From: Brevirhabdus sp.
GTDB lineage: Bacteria; Pseudomonadota; Alphaproteobacteria; Rhodobacterales; Rhodobacteraceae
Length of the DNA stretch: 64,000 nt
Direction: 5' to 3'
NCBI GenBank assembly: GCA_024637315.1
Contig: JAGXFH010000052.1
Span: 124,001 to 188,000, forward strand
Of the stretch, positions 38,074 through 47,539 are shown piece by piece (within the stretch, counting starts at the first letter, position 1; each line of letters begins with the position of its first letter). Position numbers and translations under genes: made by a program. The notes below the pieces were generated by a model that had not been told where the DNA came from, did not search any database, and was given only the letters and a program-made list of their open reading frames with translations.

Positions 38074-39488
38074 CCGATCCGCAAATTGCCCTGATGATGT
38101 TGGGGCTTTTCCTGGCCTTCGTCTTTCTTGGATTTCCGATAGCCTTCACGCTTATGGCGATGGGCATCGGCTTTGGCTATTACGCCTATTTCGATGCGCG
38201 CCGCATGTGGCGCAGCTATGACCGGATCGGGGAGGATACCAGCTGGTGGGATCAAGCCAGCCTGTGGGTCGAGGGGCTCTTCAACAACCGGATATTCGAT
38301 CTGTTCGTGAACCAGACCTATACGGTGATGTCCAACGAGGTTCTGACCGCCGTTCCGCTGTTCCTGTTCATGGGATATATCGTCGAGCGCGCCAATATCG
38401 TGGACCGGCTGTTCTCGACGCTGAATATCGCTGCCAAGAACATGCCCGGATCCATGGGGGTCGCCGCGCTGATCACTTGTGCGCTGTTCGCCACCGCCAC
38501 CGGGATCGTCGGCGCGGTGGTGACGCTGATGGGGCTTCTGGCGCTGCCTGCGATGCTGAAAGCACGCTATGACCCGTCCTTTGCAAGCGGCATCATCTGT
38601 GCCGGCGGCACGCTGGGCATTCTTATTCCGCCTTCGATCATGCTGATCGTCTATGCGGCCGCATCGGGAGTATCCATCGTGCGGCTCTATGCCGCCGCGC
38701 TGCTGCCCGGGCTGACGCTTGTGGGGCTGTACCTGATCTATGTCATCGGGCGATCGATCCTGCAGCCTTCGGTCGCGCCGCGGCCGACGAAGGAAGAAGT
38801 GCCGGACGTGCCGATCGCCAAGCTGATGGTGATGATCGCCACCTCTTTCCTGCCGCTGGCGTTCCTGATCTTCGCGGTGCTGGGGTCGATCCTGTTCGGT
38901 CTGGCGACGCCGACCGAGGCGGCCTCGGTCGGTGCCCTGGGCGGCATTTTCCTGGCCTTTGTCTATCGCGCGATGACCTGGCAGCGGATGCGAGAGAGTG
39001 TGTACCTGACGGTGCGCACCACGGCGATGGTGTGCTGGCTTTTTGTCGGCTCCTACACCTTCTCGGCGGTGTTTTCCTACCTGGGTGGCGAGCATGTGAT
39101 CTCGGAATTCGTGCAGAGCATGAACCTGACCCCGCTGATGTTCCTGATCCTGGCGCAGCTGATCATCTTCCTGCTGGGCTGGCCGCTGGAATGGTCCGAG
39201 ATCATCATCATCTTCGTGCCGATCTTTCTGCCGCTGCTGCCTATCTTCGGGGTCGATCCGCTGTTTTTCGGCATTCTGGTGGCGCTTAACCTGCAAACCA
39301 GTTTTCTAACCCCACCGATGGCGATGTCGGCCTATTACCTGAAGGGCATAGCGCCACCGGAAATCAAGCTGACCCAGATCTTCTCGGGCGTCATGCCGTT
39401 CCTGTTCTGTGTCATTGTCGCGATGGTCCTGATGTACGTCTTTCCGCAGATCGTGTTCTATCTGCCGGAGCTGATGTATGGCCGGTAA
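38070..39488 (+). CDS. TRAP transporter large permease subunit (DctM)
   Basis: 472 residues, 12 or more membrane segments. Recognisable DctM elements include AVPLFLFMGYIVERANI, GSMGVAALITCALFATATG, GGTLGILIPPSIMLIVYA and LATPTEAASVGALGG. An insert of about 40 residues (DARRMWRSYDRIGEDTSWWD region) near residue 35 explains its extra length. It drives sodium-coupled import of the DctP ligand. ATG 38070 overlaps the dctQ stop, and its end overlaps the amidase start by 11 bases. Confidence 0.93.
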   Translation: MTDPQIALMMLGLFLAFVFLGFPIAFTLMAMGIGFGYYAYFDARRMWRSYDRIGEDTSWWDQASLWVEGLFNNRIFDLFVNQTYTVMSNEVLTAVPLFLFMGYIVERANIVDRLFSTLNIAAKNMPGSMGVAALITCALFATATGIVGAVVTLMGLLALPAMLKARYDPSFASGIICAGGTLGILIPPSIMLIVYAAASGVSIVRLYAAALLPGLTLVGLYLIYVIGRSILQPSVAPRPTKEEVPDVPIAKLMVMIATSFLPLAFLIFAVLGSILFGLATPTEAASVGALGGIFLAFVYRAMTWQRMRESVYLTVRTTAMVCWLFVGSYTFSAVFSYLGGEHVISEFVQSMNLTPLMFLILAQLIIFLLGWPLEWSEIIIIFVPIFLPLLPIFGVDPLFFGILVALNLQTSFLTPPMAMSAYYLKGIAPPEIKLTQIFSGVMPFLFCVIVAMVLMYVFPQIVFYLPELMYGR

Positions 39489-40821
39489 GGTCGATATCCT
39501 GACGCTGGAGGCTTGCGAGTTGCGCGAGCGTCTGGCGAGCGGTGCGATCGGCGCACTGGAGCTGGTGGAAGGCTGCATCGCGCGGATCGAGGCGCGCGAA
39601 CCACAGGTGAAGGCGTGGGCCTGGTTCGACGCCGAATTCGCCCGATCGCAGGCGCGTGCCTTGGACGCGCATCGCAAGAGCGGGCGCGCGCTGGGTCCGC
39701 TGCACGGGCTGCCCGTGGCGATCAAGGACATCATCGACACCGCCAAGATCCCGACCGAAAATGGCTGTGCGGTGGATCGCGCCCGCGTGCCGGTCAAGGA
39801 TGCGGTGATCGTCGCAAGGCTCAAGGCCGCCGGCGCGGTGATCATGGGCAAGACGGTGACGACAGAACTGGCCTCGATGCAGGCGGGCGAGACCCGCAAT
39901 CCGCACAATCTGGCGCATTCGCCCGGCGGCTCGTCCTCTGGCTCTGCGGCGGCGGTGGCCGACGGGATGGTGCCGCTGGCGATTGGCACGCAGACCGCGG
40001 GGTCGGTGATCCGCCCGGCCTCGTATTGCGGCATCACCGGGTTCAAGCCCAGCTTTGGCGCGATCCCGCGCACCGGCGTGCTGATGCAGTCACCGACGCT
40101 GGACACGGTCGGTGTCTTCGGCCGCACCGCCGCCGATGCGGCTTTGCTTGCAGAGGTTTTGTGGGGCCACGACGCCGAAGATCCGGCCACGTCACCAGAG
40201 CCGGTGCCGCCGCTTTTGCAGGTGGCCAGGTCGGCGGCGCCGTTGAAACCGGTCTTTGCCTTTGTCAAACCCCCCGGATGGGACGCGGCCGACCCGGAAC
40301 TGCACGCCGCGTTCGCGGAACTTGTCGAAGCGCTGGGCGAACAGGTGTTCGAGGCCCCCTTGCCGAATGCCTTCGATCAGGCCGCCGAGGTGCGCGAGCG
40401 GATCAATTTCGCCGAAATGGCGCGCTATTACTATCGCTATGCAAGGCATATGGATGCGCTGGGGGTGCGCACCCAGGAGGTCCTGACCAAGGGCAATGCC
40501 ATTCTGGCGCGGGATTATCTGGCGGCGCTGGACTGGGCGGATGTGCTTTATGCCGGGCTGGGCGAGATCTTCGAGCGCTGCGATGCGGTGCTTTGCCCCG
40601 CCGCCACCGGACCTGCCCCCGAGGGGCTGGACTTTACCGGCGACCCGATTTTCAATGGACTATGGACGCTGACCGGTACGCCTGCGGTGACAGTGCCGGC
40701 CTTTACCGCCGAGAACGGGTTGCCGATGGGCGTGCAGCTGGTCGCGGCACGCGGCAACGACGCGCGGCTTTTGCGGACAGCGAACTGGTTTCAGCACTGG
40801 CTGGCCGAGACGGCGAGTTGA
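39478..40821 (+). CDS. Amidase-signature family amidase
   Basis: 447 residues with the Ser-cisSer-Lys triad: Lys83 in AIKDIIDTA, Ser152 in SPGGSSSGSAAAVA and nucleophile Ser176 in GTQTAGSVIRPASYCG. It hydrolyses an amide. Its start overlaps dctM by 11 bases, so it belongs to the TRAP operon; the transported ligand may be the amide or the acid it yields. The exact substrate cannot be read from the sequence. Confidence 0.9.
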   Translation: MAGKVDILTLEACELRERLASGAIGALELVEGCIARIEAREPQVKAWAWFDAEFARSQARALDAHRKSGRALGPLHGLPVAIKDIIDTAKIPTENGCAVDRARVPVKDAVIVARLKAAGAVIMGKTVTTELASMQAGETRNPHNLAHSPGGSSSGSAAAVADGMVPLAIGTQTAGSVIRPASYCGITGFKPSFGAIPRTGVLMQSPTLDTVGVFGRTAADAALLAEVLWGHDAEDPATSPEPVPPLLQVARSAAPLKPVFAFVKPPGWDAADPELHAAFAELVEALGEQVFEAPLPNAFDQAAEVRERINFAEMARYYYRYARHMDALGVRTQEVLTKGNAILARDYLAALDWADVLYAGLGEIFERCDAVLCPAATGPAPEGLDFTGDPIFNGLWTLTGTPAVTVPAFTAENGLPMGVQLVAARGNDARLLRTANWFQHWLAETAS

Positions 40822-40836
40822 GGAAAGGATGATGGT

Positions 40837-40995
40837 ATGAACAGGGTTCTGGCAGTTTTCGCATTCGCAGTGCTGGCGGTGTTTCTGTATATTCTGGGCA
40901 GCAAGATCGGATCGCTTGATCTGTGGCTGGTGATCCTGTTCACCGCCGCTCTGGCGGGCTACGATTTCCTGACCTCCAGCAAGAACAAGAACTGA
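40837..40995 (+). CDS. 52-residue membrane protein at the end of the TRAP-amidase operon
   Basis: MNRVLAVFAFAVLAVFLYIL begins a 52-residue protein with two membrane segments (about 3-20 and 27-44) and a short lysine/asparagine-rich tail (SSKNKN). AGGAAAGGATG precedes the ATG and it starts 15 bases after the amidase stop. The family is unknown. A hairpin (CCGGGCC-GACC-GGCCCGG) follows the stop immediately. From there to 41156 is a stretch that looks coding at its end (AFVQDMQCRNADAF, DVQAMMQHHPASF) but lacks a start. Confidence 0.65.
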   Translation: MNRVLAVFAFAVLAVFLYILGSKIGSLDLWLVILFTAALAGYDFLTSSKNKN

Positions 40996-41187
40996 CCGGG
41001 CCGACCGGCCCGGCATGGGCGGGGGCGCTTGAGACCCAGGCAGAGACCCGTGCGCGCCGGGCTTTCGTGCAGGACATGCAATGCCGCAATGCCGATGCCT
41101 TTTCGAACGACCTCGACGTGCAGGCGATGATGCAACATCATCCCGCCAGTTTCTGACCGACCGGCACCGGGACCGAGGAGTTGCAGA

Positions 41188-41952
41188 TTGACCGATACCC
41201 CCGACCCCTTCGCCCGCCACCCAGAGCTTCGCGACAGGATCGCCGATCCGGAAAGCTCGTTCTTTCGCGATTTCAGCGTGGACAAGGTGGAGGCTCTGTT
41301 CCCGCAACTGAAGGCGGCGCGCGCCTGGACGCATCCCGATGCCGTGCGCGAGGCCAACCGTGCGCAGGCGCTGGCCGGGCACACCGGCGACCTGTGGGTT
41401 TTTGGCTATGGCTCGCTGATGTGGGACCCCGCGCTCCGCTTCGCCGAGGTGCGCCGCGCGCGGGTCGCGGGCTTTGCCCGGCGGATGATCCTGATGGATG
41501 TCAACGGCGGACGCGGCACGCACGAGGCACCGGGCCTGATGGCCGCGCTTGATCGGGGGGAGGGGTGCGACGGGCTGGTCTTTCGGATCGCTGCAAGCGA
41601 CGTGGAGGCCGAAACCGAGATTCTGTGGCGACGCGAGGTGATCGGCCCCGGCTACATCCCGGCCTTCGTCACGGCGACGCTTGACGAGGGGCCGGTTCAG
41701 GCGCTGACGTTTCTGGCGGACCATGCGGCAGCCGAGATCCGGGCGGATCTGACGCTGGCGGAACAGGTCCGCTGCATCGCCCATGGCGCCGGGTTCCTTG
41801 GCACCAGCCGGGACTATCTGGCCAGCATCGTCGACCACTTCGAGGCGCTGGACATTCACGATGCGCATTGCGCCGCCCTGTTGCGCGAGGTTGACGACCT
41901 AGTCGCATCGGTTCGCCCGGCAATCGCAAACAGCACACAGGCCAGCCGATGA
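41188..41952 (+). CDS. ChaC-like gamma-glutamylcyclotransferase
   Basis: 254 residues. The family loop is LWVFGYGSLMWDP near residue 70, followed by FARRMILMDVNGGRGTHEAPG and the catalytic Glu region WRREVIGPGYIPAFV. ChaC enzymes release 5-oxoproline from glutathione. The start is TTG at 41188 with GAGGAG seven bases upstream; no ATG fits. It overlaps the dipeptidase gene by four bases, a sensible pair, since cleaving glutathione leaves a Cys-Gly dipeptide. Confidence 0.88.
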   Translation: MTDTPDPFARHPELRDRIADPESSFFRDFSVDKVEALFPQLKAARAWTHPDAVREANRAQALAGHTGDLWVFGYGSLMWDPALRFAEVRRARVAGFARRMILMDVNGGRGTHEAPGLMAALDRGEGCDGLVFRIAASDVEAETEILWRREVIGPGYIPAFVTATLDEGPVQALTFLADHAAAEIRADLTLAEQVRCIAHGAGFLGTSRDYLASIVDHFEALDIHDAHCAALLREVDDLVASVRPAIANSTQASR

Positions 41953-43013
41953 CCGCCCCGATTCCGTTCTTCGACGGCCACAACGATTTCCTGCTGCGCC
42001 TGATGAAGTCGCCAGCGCCGCGAGAAGAGACCTGGCTGGGCACCGGCGGCAAGGGTCATCTTGATCTGGCGCGGATGAAGGCGGCGGGGTTCGCGGGCGG
42101 GCTTTTCGCGATCTTCGTGCCCCCTGCATCGAGCGGGCCGCCGCCGGACTTCAAGGCGCTGATGGCCGACCCGCCTTACGCGCTGCCGATGATGCCCGAG
42201 ATGACGCATGCTCAGGCGCAGCCCGACGCGCTGACCATGGCGGGGCTGTTGCACTGGATGGAACGCGCCGCGCCCGATGAATTCCGGGTGTGCCGGTCGG
42301 TCGCCGAGACCCGCGCGGCGATGGCGGCGGGGGTGATCGCAGGCGTGATGCACATGGAAGGGGCCGAGGCGATCGGCGCCGATCTCGATGCCCTCTATCT
42401 GTTCCATCAGATCGGCCTGCGCTCGCTCGGGCCGGTCTGGAGCCGGCCGACGATCTTTGGCCACGGCGTGCCGATGGCCTATCCGGGGACACCCGATACC
42501 GGTCCGGGCCTGACGGAAAAGGGCAAGGACCTGGTGCGCCTGTGCGACGAGCTTGGCATCATGATCGACCTGTCGCACCTGAACGAGAAGGGCTTTGACG
42601 ATGTGGCCGCCGCCTCGACCGCGCCGCTGGTCGCCACCCATTCCAATGCCCATGCGCTGTGTGCCTCGCCGCGCAACCTGACCGACCGGCAACTGCACAT
42701 GATCCGCGAACGCGGCGGCATGGTGGGGTTCAACTTCGCCACCTTCTACCTGAACGCCGATGGCACCGCCGCGTCCGGCACCGGCTGGGACGTGATGCTG
42801 CGCCATCTGGACCATCTGATCGCGGAAGCGGGCGAGGATCACGTCGGGCTGGGGTCGGATTTCGACGGCTGCGTGCTGCCCGACCTGATCGGCGACGTGA
42901 CCGGCGTGCCGCGCCTGTTCGAGGCGATGACCGCGCATGGCTACGACGAGGCGCTGATCGGCAAGCTTGCCCGCGAGAACTGGCTGAACGGCCTGGATCG
43001 CTGTCTGAAATGA
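41949..43013 (+). CDS. Membrane dipeptidase-like peptidase, M19 family
   Basis: 354 residues. Zinc ligands are His11 and Asp13 in DGHNDFLL, the bridging Glu in MHMEGAEAI, and His in VATHSNAHAL; the late GLGSDFDGCVLP also fits. M19 enzymes cleave dipeptides, including Cys-Gly. It is coupled to the ChaC-like gene. The 43014-43161 spacer holds an open frame continuing from ATG 43010, with no family resemblance. Confidence 0.92.
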   Translation: MTAPIPFFDGHNDFLLRLMKSPAPREETWLGTGGKGHLDLARMKAAGFAGGLFAIFVPPASSGPPPDFKALMADPPYALPMMPEMTHAQAQPDALTMAGLLHWMERAAPDEFRVCRSVAETRAAMAAGVIAGVMHMEGAEAIGADLDALYLFHQIGLRSLGPVWSRPTIFGHGVPMAYPGTPDTGPGLTEKGKDLVRLCDELGIMIDLSHLNEKGFDDVAAASTAPLVATHSNAHALCASPRNLTDRQLHMIRERGGMVGFNFATFYLNADGTAASGTGWDVMLRHLDHLIAEAGEDHVGLGSDFDGCVLPDLIGDVTGVPRLFEAMTAHGYDEALIGKLARENWLNGLDRCLK

Positions 43014-43161
43014 GCCTGGCCGTGAGGAACGGACGCCTCGACATGACCGAGCCCATGCGACTGACCCCTGCGCTTGTCGATCGCCTGCCGCCCCGCACCG
43101 AAGAACGCGGGCCTGACCGCCACGCGGTGGCCTGTGGCCGCCGCCGCGCTGCGGCGTGGTT

Positions 43162-43461
43162 CTATCCCGCTGCCAAGGCGTCCATCTTCCTGGCCAGCTT
43201 GACGTCCAGTTCGGTCAGGCCGTCCGCGTCATGGGTGCTCAGCGTAACCTCGACGGTCTTGTAGACATTCGACCATTCGGGGTGGTGGTTCAGCTTTTCG
43301 GCCCAGATCGCCGCTTGCGTCATCCAGCCGAAGGCCTGGACGAAATTCTTGAACTGAAAGGTCTTGGCGATCGCGTCGCGGCCATCGACCAGGGTCCAGC
43401 CCGTGGCGTGCAGCCCGGGCAAGTCGGCATCGCGGGCGGTGTCGCTGAGTTTATCTGTCAT
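43162..43461 (-). CDS. phhB: Pterin-4a-carbinolamine dehydratase
   Basis: 99 residues with the PCD motif [23 protein letters not shown] and [11 protein letters not shown]. It dehydrates 4a-hydroxytetrahydrobiopterin, recycling the phenylalanine hydroxylase cofactor. phhA is not in the window. It is the last gene of a four-gene minus-strand operon and overlaps the GNAT gene by four bases. Confidence 0.94.
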   Translation of the reverse strand: MTDKLSDTARDADLPGLHATGWTLVDGRDAIAKTFQFKNFVQAFGWMTQAAIWAEKLNHHPEWSNVYKTVEVTLSTHDADGLTELDVKLARKMDALAAG

Positions 43462-44663
43462 GTCTCTTCCTCTCCTGTCTTTCGGAACGGTCCGTAACTT
43501 GTAAGGATCTGGTTTTCCTGATCGACCGCGGCGCGTTCGCCGTGCAGGAACTGTTCTACCGCCCGGCGGAAACCGGGATCGGCGATCCAGTGCAGCGAAT
43601 GGGTGGTGACCGGCAGGTAGCCGCGGGCCAGCTTGTGTTCGCCCTGCGCCCCGGCCTCGACCCGCGCCAGGCCATGTTCGATCGCATAGTCGATGGCGCG
43701 GTAGTAGCAGAGTTCGAAATGCAGGTTGCGGTGATCCTCGACGCAGCCCCAGTAGCGCCCGTAAAGCACATCGCGGCCGATGAAGTTGAGCGCCCCGGCG
43801 ACCGGCCTGCCATCCTGTTCGGCCAGCACCAGCAGCACATCGTCGCGCATCGTCGCGTGCACCTCGTCAAAGAACGCCCGCGTCAGATACGGGGTTCCCC
43901 ATTTGCGCGCGCCGGTATCCTGGTAGAACCGCCAGAACGCATCCCAGTGTTCGGGCGCGATATCCGCGCCGGTCAGCATCCGCACGCCGCCGCCGAACGC
44001 TGCCGCCACGGCGCGTTCCTTGCGGATGTTCTTGCGCTTGCGCGAGGACAGGTCGGCCAGAAAGTCGTCGAAGGTCGGGTAGCCCCGGTTGAGCCAGTGA
44101 AACTGCTGGCCGGTGCGGCGCAGCAGGCCGATCTTCTCGCCGGCCGCGGCCTCGCTTTGCGTGCAGAAGGTGACATGGAGCGAGGACAGCTGGTTTTCCG
44201 CCGCGACCTGGACCGCGCCCTGCACCAGTGCGGCGATCCCGGTGTCGCGGTGGTCGGGCCGGGTCAGAAAGCGCCGCCCGGTGGCGGGGGTGAACGGCAC
44301 CGCGATTTGCAGTTTCGGATAGTAGCGCCCGCCGGCATTCTCGTAGGCATGGGCCCAGGAGTGATCGAAGATGTATTCGCCCTGGCTGTGGCCCTTGGCA
44401 TACATCGGCGCGACCGCGATGAGCTGATCGGCGAGCCGCGCCGCCAGGTAGCGCGGGGTCCAGCCGGTGCCCTTGCCGACCGAGCCGGATCGTTCCAGCG
44501 CCGCCAGGAACCGGTAGGTGGTGAACGGATCGTGGGGTCGGCCGCCCGCCGCCGTCTCGGGGCAGGCGCAGGCATCCCAGTCCGCCGCGCCGATCTGGGT
44601 GATCGAGGTGTGCAGGCTGATTTCGATCGGTGTTTCGCTGGGCGGTTTCGCGGCGTCGTTCAT
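43458..44663 (-). CDS. FemAB/GNAT-like protein (COG3146 type)
   Basis: 401 residues. Conserved parts include [64 protein letters not shown] and the C-terminal [23 protein letters not shown]. These define the COG3146 family, a double-GNAT, FemAB-like fold with predicted acyltransferase activity of unknown substrate. It lies between the GDPD gene (31-base gap) and phhB. Confidence 0.85.
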   Translation of the reverse strand: MNDAAKPPSETPIEISLHTSITQIGAADWDACACPETAAGGRPHDPFTTYRFLAALERSGSVGKGTGWTPRYLAARLADQLIAVAPMYAKGHSQGEYIFDHSWAHAYENAGGRYYPKLQIAVPFTPATGRRFLTRPDHRDTGIAALVQGAVQVAAENQLSSLHVTFCTQSEAAAGEKIGLLRRTGQQFHWLNRGYPTFDDFLADLSSRKRKNIRKERAVAAAFGGGVRMLTGADIAPEHWDAFWRFYQDTGARKWGTPYLTRAFFDEVHATMRDDVLLVLAEQDGRPVAGALNFIGRDVLYGRYWGCVEDHRNLHFELCYYRAIDYAIEHGLARVEAGAQGEHKLARGYLPVTTHSLHWIADPGFRRAVEQFLHGERAAVDQENQILTSYGPFRKTGEEET

Positions 44664-44694
44664 GACTGGATAACTGGCCCCTTCGCGGGCATCG

Positions 44695-45465
44695 TCAAGC
44701 GGCGGGGAGGGCGGCGCGATAGCCCTCGAAGGTGATGTTGTGGGCGACGCGGCGCGCGGTCGCCTCGGCCTGGGGCGAGCGGATGGTCCAGCACAGGATC
44801 GCGCCGCCGGCCGCCTTGATCTGCGCCACGCGGGGCCGGTTCAGGTCATCGTGCTGGTGCGAGATGAAGCTGGCGCCGATCCGGTCGTAATCCGGGATCG
44901 CGCGCAGATGGTCGAGAACCCTTGGCGGGACCGGTTTCCAGTCCTGCGGCGCGAAATCGCAGGTCGTCAGGCCGCAGGGCAGGCCAGGTGCGAATTCGAC
45001 GCACCGCGCCACCGAATGCGGGTTGAAGGACATCACGGCCACCGGCCCGGCATAGCCGGTCAGCGCGGTGACCGTCGCGTGTTCCAGTTGCCCGACATCC
45101 GGCCCCAGCGCGCCGTCCTGATCCTTGATCTCGATCAGCAGCGGCACCTGGCCGTCGACGATCTGCAACACTTCGGGCAGCGTCGGGATCGCCTCTTCGC
45201 CGCCTTGCAGCGCGATCCGGCCGAGGGCGGCGGCGCCATGGTTCCGGACCGGGCCGGTCTGGCCGGTCAGGCGATCGAGGTCGTAGTCGTGGAACACCAT
45301 CGCCTGCCCGTCCGACGACAGCTGCACATCAAGCTCGATGCCGTAGCCCGCCGCGATTGCCGCGCGGACCGCGGCGCGCGAGTTCTCGGGCCGGCGGGCA
45401 GCCCGGTCGTGCAAGGCGCGGTGCGCCAGGGGGACCGTACGAAACGCCGTGGGTAATGGGGTCAT
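44695..45465 (-). CDS. Glycerophosphodiester phosphodiesterase
   Basis: 256 residues. The GDPD motif is LAHRALHDRAARRPENSRAA with His and Glu ligands, then GIELDVQLSSDGQAMVFHD and LLIEIKDQDG. No signal peptide, so it is cytoplasmic like UgpQ. It releases glycerol 3-phosphate from glycerophosphodiesters. It overlaps the RidA gene by four bases. Confidence 0.92.
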   Translation of the reverse strand: MTPLPTAFRTVPLAHRALHDRAARRPENSRAAVRAAIAAGYGIELDVQLSSDGQAMVFHDYDLDRLTGQTGPVRNHGAAALGRIALQGGEEAIPTLPEVLQIVDGQVPLLIEIKDQDGALGPDVGQLEHATVTALTGYAGPVAVMSFNPHSVARCVEFAPGLPCGLTTCDFAPQDWKPVPPRVLDHLRAIPDYDRIGASFISHQHDDLNRPRVAQIKAAGGAILCWTIRSPQAEATARRVAHNITFEGYRAALPAA

Positions 45466-45926
45466 CGGACCTGAAAGATCCCTTCGATCTCGACCGCGAC
45501 GCCCAGCGGCAGGGCGGCGACGCCCACCGCGGCGCGGGCATGTTTGCCGGCATCGCCCAGCGCCGCCGCAAGGAAATCCGAGGCGCCGTTGATCACCTTG
45601 GGCTGGTCGGTGAAATCGGGAGCCGAGTTCACGAACCCGCCCAGCTTCACCACGCGTACCAGCCGGTCCAGGTCGCCCTCGCAGGCGGCCTTGACCTGCG
45701 CCAGCAGGTTGATCGCGCAGACCTTTGCCGCCTCGGCCCCGTCCTCGACGCTCATCCCGTCGCCGAGCCGGCCCTTGATCAGCCCGTCCGGCCCGGCCGA
45801 TATCTGGCCCGAGACATGCACCAGGTCGCCGACCTTGACGAAGGCAACGTAGTTGGCCGCCGGGGCCGGGGCGTCGGGCAGGGTGACGCCCAGTTCCGCC
45901 AGCTTCGCTTCATACCGTCCGCTCAT
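45462..45926 (-). CDS. RidA/YjgF family protein
   Basis: 154 residues of the longer RidA branch: PAANYVAFVKVGDLVHVSGQI, VCAINLLAQVKAACEGDLDRLVRVVKLGGFVNS and HARAAVGVAALPLGVAVEIEGIF, containing the imine-deaminating arginine in H-A-R-A-A-V. It hydrolyses reactive enamine/imine intermediates. ATG 45926 (MSGRYEAKLA) is the natural start. It is the first gene of the RidA-GDPD-GNAT-PhhB operon. Confidence 0.92.
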   Translation of the reverse strand: MSGRYEAKLAELGVTLPDAPAPAANYVAFVKVGDLVHVSGQISAGPDGLIKGRLGDGMSVEDGAEAAKVCAINLLAQVKAACEGDLDRLVRVVKLGGFVNSAPDFTDQPKVINGASDFLAAALGDAGKHARAAVGVAALPLGVAVEIEGIFQVR

Positions 45927-46112
45927 CGTCAGTCCTCCAGTCGCTGTGGTCATCGGGACGGTACCGGGCTTGACCGGACAAGAAAACCGCTATTTCCGCA
46001 TGACGTGCATGGCCGGTGAAGGAACCCGGTCTACGGTCAACAAACCGGTTCCATGCGTCGGTCAAACATGTGAAAAAGGCTGGAAATCAATTTGGTGTCC
46101 CTGGGGGGGAAG

Positions 46113-46862
46113 ATGTTGCCTGGTCATGGTGTTTCCACAAAGCTGGCCGTTCTGGGCTGCCTGTTGCTTGCGGCCTGTGCGACACCCGAAGTCGCCAGCG
46201 GCATCCATGATCCCTACGAGGTGACGAACCGCAAGATCCACGAGAGCAACCGAAACATCGACCGCAAGGTGCTGCGCCCGGTCGCCTATGCCTATGGCGA
46301 GTCGGTGCCCGAACCGGTCCGCATCGGCGTCAGCAATTTCGCCGACAATCTGTCGCTGCCCGGTGATGTGGTGAACAACATCCTGCAATTTCGGCTGGAC
46401 GATGCGATCCACAACACGGTGCGCTTCATGGTCAACACGACCATCGGCCTTGGCGGCGTGCTGGATCCGGGCACCGCGATCGGGCTGACTGCGCGCGAAA
46501 CCGATTTCGGCGAGACCCTGCATGTCTGGGGCGTTGGCGAGGGCGCCTATCTGGAACTGCCGTCGCTGGGGCCGTCGACGCAGCGCGACGCCGTGGGCCG
46601 GGGGGTCGATATCTTCCTCAACCCGCTCAGCTATATCGTGCGCAAGCCCGAGCGCTACGCCTTGCCCGCCTCTGGCGTGGCCGCCCGGCTTGGCGACCGC
46701 TACCGGTTCGGCGGAACGCTCGATTCGGTGCTTTACGACAGCGCCGACAGCTACGCGCAGGCGCGTCTTGTGTACCTGGAAAATCGCCGCTTCCAATTGT
46801 CAGGCGACTTGGAGCAGGATGACGAGGACCTATATGATATTTATGAGGAAACATTTGAATAA
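46113..46862 (+). CDS. mlaA: MlaA (VacJ) family outer-membrane lipoprotein
   Basis: 249 residues. A lipoprotein signal ends in LLLAAC; then DPYEVTNRKIHESNRNID, LPGDVVNNILQFRLDDA and LGPSTQRDAVGRGVD, all MlaA hallmarks. It removes phospholipid from the outer leaflet and hands it to MlaC. GGGGGGA before ATG 46113 decides the start over a TTG at 46092. It is followed one base later by mlaC. Confidence 0.93.
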   Translation: MLPGHGVSTKLAVLGCLLLAACATPEVASGIHDPYEVTNRKIHESNRNIDRKVLRPVAYAYGESVPEPVRIGVSNFADNLSLPGDVVNNILQFRLDDAIHNTVRFMVNTTIGLGGVLDPGTAIGLTARETDFGETLHVWGVGEGAYLELPSLGPSTQRDAVGRGVDIFLNPLSYIVRKPERYALPASGVAARLGDRYRFGGTLDSVLYDSADSYAQARLVYLENRRFQLSGDLEQDDEDLYDIYEETFE

Positions 46863-46863
46863 C

Positions 46864-47454
46864 ATGCAAAATCGCCGTTTTGTATTGTCCGGGCTGGCGG
46901 CCATCGGGGCGGCCTCGGCGCTGCCCGGATCCGCGCTTGCCTACAGCGCGGGGGAGGCCAATACGCTGATCACCCGCGTCGTTTCCGAGATCACCACGAT
47001 CATCAACAGCGGCCGGTCGCAGGCCGCGATGTTCGGCGATTTCGAGCGGCTTTTCGCGCGGTATGCGGATGTGCCGCGGATCGCCCAGCTGGTCCTTGGC
47101 CCAGACAACCGCCGCGCCACGCCAGCGCAGCGCGCCGCGTTCGCCGAGGCGTTCCAGGGCTACATGGCGCGCAAATACGGGCGCCGGTTTCGCGAATTCA
47201 TCGGCGGCCGGCTGGAGGTCAACAACACCCGCGCGGTGAAGTCCTTTTACGAGGTCTCCACCACCGCCTACCTTGCGGGCGAGGCCCCGTTCGAGGTCGT
47301 CTTCGTTGTCGCCGACAGCAATGGCCGCTTCATCGACATGAAGATCGAGGGGATCAGCCTGATCAAGGCCGAACGGACCGAGATCGGGTCGATGCTCGAC
47401 CGCCGGCGGGGCGATATCGACGCCCTGATCGCGGATCTGAAACGGGCGGGATAG
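46864..47454 (+). CDS. mlaC: MlaC-type phospholipid-binding protein
   Basis: 196 residues with a signal containing paired arginines (MQNRRFVLSGLAAIGAASAL) and the MlaC/Ttg2D fold: FERLFARYADVPRIAQLVLG, FAEAFQGYMARKYGRRF and SFYEVSTTAYL. It carries lipids across the periplasm. The start at 46864 lies just after the mlaA TAA; an in-frame ATG at 46843 inside mlaA is an alternative. MlaFED is not in the window. Confidence 0.92.
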   Translation: MQNRRFVLSGLAAIGAASALPGSALAYSAGEANTLITRVVSEITTIINSGRSQAAMFGDFERLFARYADVPRIAQLVLGPDNRRATPAQRAAFAEAFQGYMARKYGRRFREFIGGRLEVNNTRAVKSFYEVSTTAYLAGEAPFEVVFVVADSNGRFIDMKIEGISLIKAERTEIGSMLDRRRGDIDALIADLKRAG

Positions 47455-47478
47455 CGGCGGCGGTCCGCAAGACGGATC

Positions 47479-47508
47479 GGGCCAACGGATCGGAATGACC
47501 GTTGGCCC
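47479..47508 (+). terminator. Terminator after mlaC
   Basis: A perfect 10-bp stem (GGGCCAACGG / CCGTTGGCCC) with a 10-base loop, followed by CTTGGGTG. It begins 25 bases after the mlaC stop and lies in the convergent gap. Confidence 0.7.
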
Positions 47509-47539
47509 CTTGGGTGTCGCGATGCCGGTTGCGGGGACC

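Noticed and set aside
40996-41013. CCGGGCC-GACC-GGCCCGG hairpin as a terminator
   Set aside because: The stem is perfect but abuts the stop codon and lacks any T-run; noted under the small gene instead.
43010-43264. Frame starting at an ATG that overlaps the dipeptidase stop
   Set aside because: It continues antisense into phhB and shows no family resemblance. The overlap alone is not enough.
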